Source: CAVOJV01 sp963696325
Lineage (GTDB): Bacteria > Pseudomonadota > Gammaproteobacteria > Competibacterales > Competibacteraceae
DNA length: 64,000 nucleotides
NCBI GenBank assembly: GCA_963696325.1
Contig: CAVOJV010000042.1
Location: 1 to 64,000, forward strand
Reading direction: 5' to 3'
Below, in pieces: positions 57,501 through 64,000 of the stretch; the stretch's first letter is position 1; every line of letters begins with the position of its first letter. The translations under genes and the position numbers were made by a program. A model generated the notes under the pieces. It was not told the origin of the DNA. It saw only the letters and a program-made list of their open reading frames with translations, and searched no databases.

Positions 57501-57653
57501 GCTCTCACCGCGTTTTTCGAGGCGGTAGTTGGGCCAGCGATGCCGTCAGCTGCCGTTCAGCATTTCGTGATGACGGACGGCCTGATCTGCTTGATTATGG
57601 TGCGGGCTTTCGCCTCGCGAGGGATGGCACTTGGCCCTCTGACACTTTTACCC
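57501..57653 (+). repeat. Candidate DGR variable repeat 2 (FGE-2 end) with tail
   Basis: In frame: HRVFRGGSWASDAVSCRSAF then RDDGRPDLLDYGAGFRLAR. The shared block GGGCTTTCGCCTCGCGAGG is at 57604-57622. The tail is diverged (ACACTTTTACCC at 57642-57653). Confidence 0.5.
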
Positions 57654-58380
57654 TGGCGCGGCAAAAAGTGGCGGGGGCGCCTGTTGAGGCAGGGAGTAAG
57701 GTTGAGCAGGAAAAGCTTTACCAACCCTACGAGGTTTTCCAGGACCGGCCGGACACACCGGACATGGTGTATCTGCCGGGTGGCACATTCAAGATGGGGG
57801 ATAGCCAGGGCAAAGGCTTTAATGGGGAAAGACCCGTGCATGAAGTAACCCTGGATGCCTTTGGGCTTGGTCGGTATCCTGTGACGGTCGGTGACTTTCG
57901 GCGTTTTGTGGATGCCACTGCTTACCAAACTGAAGCGGAACGACAGGGCGGCGCCTGTGTGCTTGATGGTAGCGTTTGGAGGGGGAAACCGGATGTGAAT
58001 TGGCGGAACCCGTATTTCCCGCAGGCGGATAGTCATCCAGTCGTCTGCATAAGCTGGAATGACGCTGTCGCCTATTGCAAGTGGCTCTCCGCGCAGACGG
58101 GAGCGCAGTACTCGTTGCCGACCGAAGCGGAGTGGGAATATGCCTGCAGGGCTTCGAGTGATACTGCCTACTGCTTCGGAGATGATGAGCAACTGCTGGA
58201 TGACTATGCTTGGTATGCAACGAACGCTGGGGGCGGAACCCACCCTGTGGGGCAGAAGCGAGCGAATACTTGGGGTTTATGCGATATGCATGGTAACGTC
58301 TGGGAATGGGTACAGGACTGGTATGGAGCCTACTCGAAAGAGCCTCAGAACAATCCGAGTGGGCCCAAGTCGGGCTCCGA

Positions 58381-58531
58381 CCGGGTCAGCCGCGGCGGTG
58401 GCTGGTACGTCGGCGCCGGCGACTGCTGTTCGGCGTTTCGCAGCTACTGGCGCGTTCCCGGCTTCCGCGGCGACGACCTGGGCTTTCGCCTCGCGAGACG
58501 GGTATAGCTTGGCGTTGTTACCCTTTTACCC
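58381..58531 (+). repeat. Candidate DGR variable repeat 3 (FGE-3 end) with tail
   Basis: In frame: RVSRGGGWYVGAGDCCSAFR then SYWRVPGFRGDDLGFRLAR. After GGWx the codons TAC GTC GGC GCC GGC GAC TGC are all NNC, as expected if AAC-rich template codons were mutated at adenines. GGGCTTTCGCCTCGCGAG is at 58480-58497. After the stop at 58505-58507 the tail TTACCCTTTTACCC (58518-58531) is identical to repeat 1. Confidence 0.6.
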
Positions 58532-58532
58532 T

Positions 58533-58553
58533 GATCCGCGCGTAGCGCGGATC
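58533..58553 (+). terminator. Hairpin directly after the FGE-3 tail
   Basis: A nine-base-pair stem GATCCGCGC/GCGCGGATC with a GTA loop, two bases after the TTACCCTTTTACCC tail. No T-run follows. It could end the transcript, or serve as the target-side hairpin known downstream of some DGR variable repeats. Confidence 0.5.
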
Positions 58554-58605
58554 GCGATTATGAGCGGTTACCATCAATACCCTGCACGTGCGCGTGCTGA
58601 CACAT

Positions 58606-58631
58606 GATGTCGTGGTTGCAACCACGACATC
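58606..58631. repeat. Perfect 26-bp palindrome between convergent genes
   Basis: GATGTCGTGGTTG is followed directly by its exact reverse complement CAACCACGACATC with no loop. It lies between the vWA-FGE locus and uppP. It may be a dimer binding site or a bidirectional terminator stem. Confidence 0.9.
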
Positions 58632-58658
58632 TTCGTGAGCTGACCCCTAATAGGGTAA

Positions 58659-59483
58659 TCAGGCGCCTTTCCCGACCCAGGGATGATATTGAAAATACAA
58701 CAACAGCAGGCCGCCCAGGATGATCCGGTAATAGGCAAAGGGTACGAAGCTGTGCTTGGCGACATAAGCCAGCAGAAATTTCACCACCGCCAGGCCACCC
58801 AGGAAGGCCGCTACAAAGCCCATCGTGAAGAGGGGAATAGCGTCCCCCGACAAGCTATCACGGGCCTTGTACAGGCTGAAAAAGGTGGCGGCGAACATGG
58901 TGGGGATGGCCAGGAAGAAAGAAAACTCGGTGGCTGCCAGGCGCGACAAGCCACCCACCATGCCGCCCATGATGGTCGCGCCGGCCCTGGACACGCCGGG
59001 AAACAGGGACAGGCATTGCGCTAAACCCACGGTGAAGGCATCTTTCCAACCCATGGCGTCGACCTCATCCACCCGGGGAGTACCCGCATAGCGCTCGATC
59101 AGCAGTATGGCGATACCTCCGGCTACCAGGGCGCCGGCGACGCTGACGGGGTTGAACAGATAGTGAGTGATGTACTTATGGAAGAGAACCCCGAGAACCG
59201 CCGCCGGCAGAAAGGCCACGGCCAGGTTGATGACCAGGCGTTGCGCGCTGGCATCGGTAGTGAGGTTGCCCAGCACCTGGATAATCCGCCGCCGATAGAT
59301 CCATACCACCGCCAGTATGGCGCCCAGTTGGATGAAAATCTCGAAGGTCTCGGCGCGCTCACCCGTGAAATCCAGAAAATTTCCCACGATGATCAGATGA
59401 CCGGTGCTGGAGATGGGCAGAAATTCCGATGCCGCCTCGACGAGGCCCAGGATCAGGGCTTTCAACAAAAGCAAGATATCCAA
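58659..59483 (-). CDS. uppP: Undecaprenyl-diphosphatase
   Basis: A 274-residue BacA/UppP membrane phosphatase that recycles the lipid carrier for peptidoglycan synthesis and confers bacitracin tolerance. About eight helices. The catalytic motifs are GLVEAASEFLPISSTGHLII (Glu-rich motif; the usual EGLTE is EAASE here) and LSLFPGVSRAGATIMGGMVG with the essential Ser and Arg. Length is normal. It is transcribed away from the AttH-like cluster and converges on the FGE locus. Confidence 0.93.
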   Translation of the reverse strand: MDILLLLKALILGLVEAASEFLPISSTGHLIIVGNFLDFTGERAETFEIFIQLGAILAVVWIYRRRIIQVLGNLTTDASAQRLVINLAVAFLPAAVLGVLFHKYITHYLFNPVSVAGALVAGGIAILLIERYAGTPRVDEVDAMGWKDAFTVGLAQCLSLFPGVSRAGATIMGGMVGGLSRLAATEFSFFLAIPTMFAATFFSLYKARDSLSGDAIPLFTMGFVAAFLGGLAVVKFLLAYVAKHSFVPFAYYRIILGGLLLLYFQYHPWVGKGA

Positions 59484-59558
59484 GAATGCTCCTTGTTTCG
59501 AGTAGTGATATTGTAGGATTACTATATCATCATCTTTTTTAGCTGGAAATTCGCCGCG

Positions 59559-60764
59559 CTATGGCGACGCAAGCGCTTCATAGCGGGTCATTTCCAGATA
59601 ACCCTGGCCATTGACAGGCTTGCCGCCGGCCTTGCCCTCTACCGTAACCGCGCCCTCCCAGTAGCGTACCTGCAGGCGCATCTCCTGATCCGGCAAGCGG
59701 GGGGTGATGATCAGGTCCAGATTCTCGCCTGGCAGGCGCATGGCCCAGCGGGACGGATAGCGGTCGCCGCTGTGCGGGCTGATCCAGGTATCCAGCACCC
59801 TGATCTCCACGTCGGTATGGCCGAGCCGGCGAACGTTGCCGTCGGTCGCCACCAGTACCCCGCTGCTATGGGTGTCCATGCCGCCCCCCTGGTGGCGCAG
59901 GCGGTAGAACATGAGATCCCGCCCATCGTCCAATTGCAGGGCGAACCAGTCCCAGCCGCTCTGCTCGGGTCCCAGGGCGCTGGTGCTCCACTCCCGATCC
60001 AGCCAACTGTAGCCAGTGAGGTTGAAACGTCGGCCACCCAGGTTCAGTGTGCCCGCGGTCGGTAGCCGGGTATAGGAATAGTAATAGGAGGCGTTGCCAG
60101 GCTCGGCGCTTTTCTGGCTCAAGCCCCGCTCTCCCTGTAACACCAGAGGCTTGACGGCGCGCAGATTCAGATCGATGGCCACCTCATCCTGGCGGGCCTG
60201 CAAGCGCAGGGGTAAGGCATCGGAGGCCGTGCCGGTGAGCGACCAATCCTCCAGCCAGACGCGGAAGGGGACGGCTTGGGCGCCGGCCAGCCCCAAGGCG
60301 GCGCGGCTGAAACGCTCGAAGCCATAATGCCGCTTGCCCGCCACATCCGTCACGGCGAAATGGCCCATGTAAGAGTTGATTGCTGCGCCAGGCCGAGTCC
60401 GGTGGCGGGGCGTTGAGAGAGAGGGCGATGCGAAACAAGGTGAGCTGATAGCCGAAACGGCGACCCTGATCGTCCATCAGATTGCCGGTGACATACCACC
60501 ATTCGTTGCGAAAGTCAGGGTGTGCACCGTGATCTTCCGGGAAGACAAATGGCCGGGGTTCATAGGCGCGTTGGAAACCCGATTGGCGATGCCACCCAGC
60601 GCAGAGCCAACGGGCGTGGCCGCGGGCAGGGGAACGGAGGCAGGATGCAGGGCACAATACGTGAGCCCTGCCAACACCAGCAGTGCCAATGCTGTCCACA
60701 GCATGCCCTGGCGAAGCGGTGCAGGTGAACCAGACAGATAGCGGCGCATGCGGGATGGGTTCAC
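59559..60764 (-). pseudogene. AttH/CrtC-type lipocalin-like protein, two frameshifts as read
   Basis: The start at 60764 encodes a membrane anchor (LWTALALLVLAGLTYCALHP). A shift near 60565 leads to RAYEPRPFVFPEDHGAHPDF and NEWWYVTGNLMDDQGRRFGY; a second near 60375 leads to MGHFAVTDVAGKRHYGFERF. Later blocks are FNLTGYSWLDREWSTSALGP and GWDWFALQLDDGRDLMFYRL. This pattern belongs to the AttH/carotenoid-1,2-hydratase-like double-lipocalin family, whose members often accompany a MacB/FtsX-type exporter. The start overlaps the permease stop by four bases. Two single-base indels could be assembly errors. Confidence 0.75.
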
Positions 60765-63265
60765 TCTGAACGCAGAGCCTGGGCGGGATTGCTGCGGGTC
60801 ATGCGCCAGATGGGGTAGAGCCCGGCCAACAGGGCAGCCAGCACGGCCAGGGCCGGGGCCTGAATGATGATCAAGGGGTCTACCTGAAAGGGCAGGGTCC
60901 AGCCGAAGGCGCGGCGGTTGATGACGAAGATCAGCACGGCGGCGAGCAGCAAACCCACGGGAATGGCCAGCACGCCAGCGGCGAAACCCATGAAACCGGT
61001 CTGCAAGGATACCAGGCGGCCGATTTCTCCGGCGGTCATGCCGGTAGCTCGCAGCACCGCAAATTCCCTGGCCCGTTCCAGTTGCAGCGCCATCAGGGCG
61101 CTGAGCACGCCCACGAAGGCGACGGCGATGGCCAGCAGGCGAAGTACACTGGTAATCGTAAAGGTACGGTCGAAAATAGCCAAGGTGTACTCCTGAATAG
61201 AGCGGTTGGAACGCATGACCAGTGGCTGCAGCCGGCCTATGCCGGTTTCCAGGCGCTGGCGCAGAACCGCCACGTCCTCATCCGGAGCGGCATAAACGGC
61301 GACCGAGCTTACCGTGGCGTCCCGCCAATCACGCTCATAAGCGCGCCGATTGAGCAGGATCCGGCCATGCTCCGAGCCGTAGTCCAGAAATATTCCGGCG
61401 ATGGGGAAAGCACGGGGACCGCTGGCGGTGTTCAAGGTAATGGCATCGCCGACCCGCAACTGATGGCGATAGGCCAGGGGTTCGGAAACGATGACCGCCG
61501 TGCCGGTCTCAAAAGCCTGCCAGGCCGCCCTGGGCTGGCCTGCCAGCAAATGGTAACCCGCTCTGGCCGCCGGGGCTAATTCCAGGGCCAACAGTTGCAC
61601 GGGCTTGCCGTTCAAGGTGATTTCCACGCGCCGGTACAGGGACAGGGCGGCAATACCCGGCGTTGCCCCAAGTTCCACGAGCACGCCGGGGTGCAAAGGT
61701 GCCCCGCTGGCGCCGGTTTCTTGTGCCAGCGGGGCGATGTAGATATCGGCATTCACCAGATCGTTGATCCAAAGGGAGACGCCGCTCCGGAAGCTATCAA
61801 CCATTACTCCGATGCCGACCGTGGCGGAGAAGGCTACCATCAGGGCCGCCACCGCCACGCCGGTGCGGCTCAGGTGGCGCGCCACGTCCCGGGTGGCCAT
61901 TCTTGCCAAGGGGCCGCTCCAGGCGGTCAGCTGTTGATTCAGGCGCACCAGCAGAATCACGGCGGAAGGGGTCAGCAGAGCACAGGCGAGCAGCATCAGA
62001 AAGAGCCCCAGAAACCCCGCCGCCAGGCCATAGGACAGCTTGAAGAGCAGGCCGCTCAAGCCGAGCAACGTCAGGCCAGCGAGGTTCAGGCGGGGCAGGG
62101 CGGCGCGCCAGCGCGATTCCAAATAGGCGCGACTCAGCGTTGCGGCGGGTGGCGCATCGGCAGCCTCCAGGGCCGGTAGCCAGGCCGCTGCCAGCGTCGC
62201 CAGCAGGCCCAGGCCGGCGCCCTTGATGAGCGATAGGGGCGCGATGCTGAAGTCGCGCACATTGACCACATAGTAGAGGTCGTTGATGGTGCGAGTGACC
62301 AGATGTACCAGCGTGGAACCCAGCCACAGACCCAGCAGTCCGCCCAGCAGGGTGCCGGCCAGGCCCAGCAGCAGGGCTTCACTTAGAACGACCGTGAAGA
62401 TCTCGCGGCGGCTTACCCCTAGCGCCCGCAGCCGGCCCAGGAGCGCGCGGCGTTGCACCACGGCGAAGGTCATGGTGTTATAAATCAGAAACATACCTAC
62501 CAACAGCGCCAGCAGGCTCATGGCGGTCAGGTTCAGGGAAAAGGCGGCGCTCAAATCGGCGGTCGCCTGGTTGCGCGCCGCTGCTGGTTCCAGCTTCAGG
62601 TCTGGTGGCAGCCACTTTTCCAGGTCGTTGATCGTTTGTGCGCGGGTCTCTCCCGAGGGGATGAGCAGATCGATATGGCTGAGCCAACCCTGTTTGCCGA
62701 ACAATGCCTGGGCGGTACCGATATCGGTGATGATCAGGCCAGCCAGGATCGCGGCGTCGAGTTGGCCCACGGCGCGCAGCGTCAACCGGCGGTCGCCTGC
62801 CTGCAAGGTTGCCGGTTGGCCCACGTTGCTGGGCAGCAGAGCGGTATCCGGTTCGGTCAGCAAGGCCGTGAGCGTGCCGCCGGCAGTGCTAACACCGTCC
62901 AGGTGAGACCGGAAGGGTGCTTCTGCAAAGGCATCCACCCCGAGGACCTGGACCAGTTGGCCCGGCCGGTCCGCCAGGGCCGCGTACCCCGTCACCACCG
63001 GCGCCGCCTCCCGCCAGCCCAGTTCTACCCGCAGCTTGGTGTAGAAGGCCTCTGGCACCCCCTGCGGACCGCCCACAATGCGGTGGGTAGCACGACCAGT
63101 GACCTGCTCCATGGACAGCGCAAACCCTCTACGAGCGCTGGCATTCGCCAGATCGACGGCCAGCACCACGGCCACCCCCAGAGCGATGCCCAGCACCGAC
63201 AGGACCAACTGCCAGGGGTGGCGAATCAGGTGGCGCAGGAGGCTGCGCCAGAGCAGGGGCTTCAT
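60761..63265 (-). CDS. FtsX/MacB-type ABC transporter permease
   Basis: An 834-residue permease with two FtsX domains. The N-terminal helix is SLLRHLIRHPWQLVLSVLGI, followed by a large periplasmic domain. Helical bundles lie at about 250-440 (AMSLLALLVGMFLIYNTMTF, ALLLGLAGTLLGGLLGLWLG) and again near the C-terminus (LLAIAVAFVGVLSALMALQL, AAVLIFVINRRAFGWTLPFQ). This type extracts lipoproteins or lipids from the inner membrane or drives mechanotransmission. It overlaps the ATPase gene upstream (four bases) and the AttH-like gene downstream, forming one operon. Confidence 0.9.
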   Translation of the reverse strand: MKPLLWRSLLRHLIRHPWQLVLSVLGIALGVAVVLAVDLANASARRGFALSMEQVTGRATHRIVGGPQGVPEAFYTKLRVELGWREAAPVVTGYAALADRPGQLVQVLGVDAFAEAPFRSHLDGVSTAGGTLTALLTEPDTALLPSNVGQPATLQAGDRRLTLRAVGQLDAAILAGLIITDIGTAQALFGKQGWLSHIDLLIPSGETRAQTINDLEKWLPPDLKLEPAAARNQATADLSAAFSLNLTAMSLLALLVGMFLIYNTMTFAVVQRRALLGRLRALGVSRREIFTVVLSEALLLGLAGTLLGGLLGLWLGSTLVHLVTRTINDLYYVVNVRDFSIAPLSLIKGAGLGLLATLAAAWLPALEAADAPPAATLSRAYLESRWRAALPRLNLAGLTLLGLSGLLFKLSYGLAAGFLGLFLMLLACALLTPSAVILLVRLNQQLTAWSGPLARMATRDVARHLSRTGVAVAALMVAFSATVGIGVMVDSFRSGVSLWINDLVNADIYIAPLAQETGASGAPLHPGVLVELGATPGIAALSLYRRVEITLNGKPVQLLALELAPAARAGYHLLAGQPRAAWQAFETGTAVIVSEPLAYRHQLRVGDAITLNTASGPRAFPIAGIFLDYGSEHGRILLNRRAYERDWRDATVSSVAVYAAPDEDVAVLRQRLETGIGRLQPLVMRSNRSIQEYTLAIFDRTFTITSVLRLLAIAVAFVGVLSALMALQLERAREFAVLRATGMTAGEIGRLVSLQTGFMGFAAGVLAIPVGLLLAAVLIFVINRRAFGWTLPFQVDPLIIIQAPALAVLAALLAGLYPIWRMTRSNPAQALRSE

Positions 63266-63954
63266 GGAGCGATTTCCCTTACCCGGCCTGCTTCCAGCAA
63301 CAGAACACGATCCGCCTGAGCGGCTATTTCCCGGCTATGGGTGACCAGCAATACCGTAGTTCCAGCCTGACGGGGCAGGTTGAGGAGGATCTCCAGGACT
63401 CGAGCGCCGGTCTCATTATCCAGATTGCCGGTGGGTTCGTCAGCGAGCAGCAGCAGCGGTTCGTGGACCAGAGCGCGGACGATCGCCAGCCGCTGCTGTT
63501 CGCCTCCGGAAAGCTGTTCCGGAAAGCTGGCCCGGCGATCGCCCAGACCAACCTGGGTGAGGAGAGCCGAGACCTGTTGCTGGTGGGTGGGACCGGCAAG
63601 GTTGTTCAGCTCCAGAGGCAGCAATACGTTCTCCTCAACGGTAAGGGTTGGGATGAGGTTGAAGAACTGAAATACAAAGCCAATGTGTCGGCGGCGAAAG
63701 CGGGTGCGTTCCCGTTCGCTGAGCGAAGTGATGGCCTGGCCAGCGATCCAAATCAGGCCGGCATCCGGCAGATCGATGCCGCTGACCAGATTAAGCAGGG
63801 TGGATTTGCCCGAGCCCGAACGCCCCAGCAGTGCGACAATCTCGCCGCGCTGGATAGTGAGGTCGAAAGCTTCGAAGATCGTTCGACTGTCATCGCCTTC
63901 CTGATAGCGCTTGCGTACGTTGCGCATTTGGATGAGAGGGGGGAGAGAAAGCAT
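63262..63954 (-). CDS. ABC transporter ATPase, LolD/MacB-type
   Basis: A 230-residue ATPase. Walker A is VALLGRSGSGKSTLLNLVSG, the Q-loop is in FQFFNLIPTLTVEENVLLPL, the signature is EQLSGGEQQRLAIVRALVHE, Walker B LLLLADEPTGNLDNET and the H-loop VLLVTHSREIA. It powers the permease whose start overlaps its stop. It is the first gene of the ATPase-permease-AttH operon; the promoter would lie in or beyond the last 46 bases of the window. Confidence 0.95.
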   Translation of the reverse strand: MLSLPPLIQMRNVRKRYQEGDDSRTIFEAFDLTIQRGEIVALLGRSGSGKSTLLNLVSGIDLPDAGLIWIAGQAITSLSERERTRFRRRHIGFVFQFFNLIPTLTVEENVLLPLELNNLAGPTHQQQVSALLTQVGLGDRRASFPEQLSGGEQQRLAIVRALVHEPLLLLADEPTGNLDNETGARVLEILLNLPRQAGTTVLLVTHSREIAAQADRVLLLEAGRVREIAP

Positions 63955-64000
63955 CGTCGGTTAACAGGGCCAGTGCGTGGTAAAACGATGGTTAAATGGA

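Larger units (their letters stand above)
54396..58507 (+). pseudogene. vWA/SAV_2336-like protein with three FGE modules, frame-disrupted as read
   Basis: Starts MALFEFLRRLFGARRRADAG. An Ala/Pro linker is followed by a vWA-like domain (ELALVLDQGASMRVWQPLLA, RRLILVVSDCISRAWHTRGG, QSPLAVLQMLPPRLWPRTAL) with a degenerate metal site. A helical SAV_2336-type region (SPLAQMLAGYLAAAPLTLEV, VMLPYSGQAHLAEVLVSGLL, ATVLRRLGGEYLRLARRL) is reached by shifts near 55498 and 55810. FGE-1 (56130-56860) needs about five shifts and FGE-2 (56930-57655) two that cancel. FGE-3 (57750-58507) is clean from YLPGGTFKMGDSQGKG to LGFRLARRV. Joined, this would be one protein of about 1,370 residues, the vWA partner of the MoxR and VMAP proteins. 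Shifts could be assembly errors, decay or phase variation. Confidence 0.7.

Overview
The window looks like a high-GC chromosomal segment of a gammaproteobacterium. Housekeeping genes are gammaproteobacterial in type: methionine salvage mtnB-mtnD-mtnC, cyclopropane-fatty-acid synthase, a Lon-like protease, polyphosphate:AMP phosphotransferase, uppP and a cobyrinate synthase. Repeated use of formylglycine-generating-enzyme-like (FGE) domains beside protein kinases, vWA and AAA proteins recalls the Competibacteraceae and other large-genome sulfur or activated-sludge gammaproteobacteria. That placement is inference; no rRNA or tRNA gene was found.

Layout. 1-5.9 kb is an insertion-sequence graveyard: IS630, IS3, ISAs1 and Tn3 pieces, group II intron 3' ends, a membrane protein broken by a 16-bp tandem duplication, and an ecotin gene. 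6.2-7.9 kb holds an alpha/beta hydrolase-MOSC pair. 9.7-14 kb (minus strand) is a TerY-type signalling operon: FGE protein, kinase, vWA protein, PP2C phosphatase. 15.6-19.3 kb has methionine salvage and an acyl-CoA synthetase. 19.7-23.8 kb couples cfa to a fused ACP / AMP-ligase / acyltransferase. 24-27.7 kb carries a glutathione peroxidase, a Lon-like protease and an outer-membrane barrel. 28-35.4 kb has a two-repeat acidic protein, a flavin reductase, an M20 peptidase, a membrane kinase-FGE fusion and an FHA protein. 35.4-39.3 kb encodes a peptide ABC importer without ATPases. 39.5-43.2 kb carries a DUF433 protein, cobB and a NarL-type two-component pair. 43.4-47.4 kb is degenerate: a broken secreted repeat protein, a PIN gene split by an ORF-less group II intron, and IS91 and ISNCY fragments. 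47.5-50.4 kb has a small membrane protein, pap and a crotonase. 58.6-64 kb has uppP and an AttH-like protein with its ABC exporter.

The most interesting locus is 51.2-58.5 kb (plus strand). It encodes a trypsin-co-occurring protein, a trypsin-like protease with a VMAP-type C-terminus, a MoxR-like AAA ATPase, and a vWA/SAV_2336-like protein followed by three FGE modules. This matches the VMAP-MoxR-vWA 'ternary' conflict systems described for multicellular bacteria. The FGE modules end in regions that look like diversity-generating-retroelement (DGR) variable repeats. Their variable codons are mostly NNC, each is followed by the same GGGCTTTCGCCTCGCGAG block, and two carry an identical TTACCCTTTTACCC tail, untranslated in the last module. 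No reverse transcriptase or template repeat is in the window, so any retroelement must act in trans.

A caution applies throughout. Several genes (the prenyltransferase-repeat gene, the vWA-FGE gene, the AttH gene, the IS630 transposase) need frameshifts to read through. Some may be assembly indels. Others are exact short tandem duplications and look biological.
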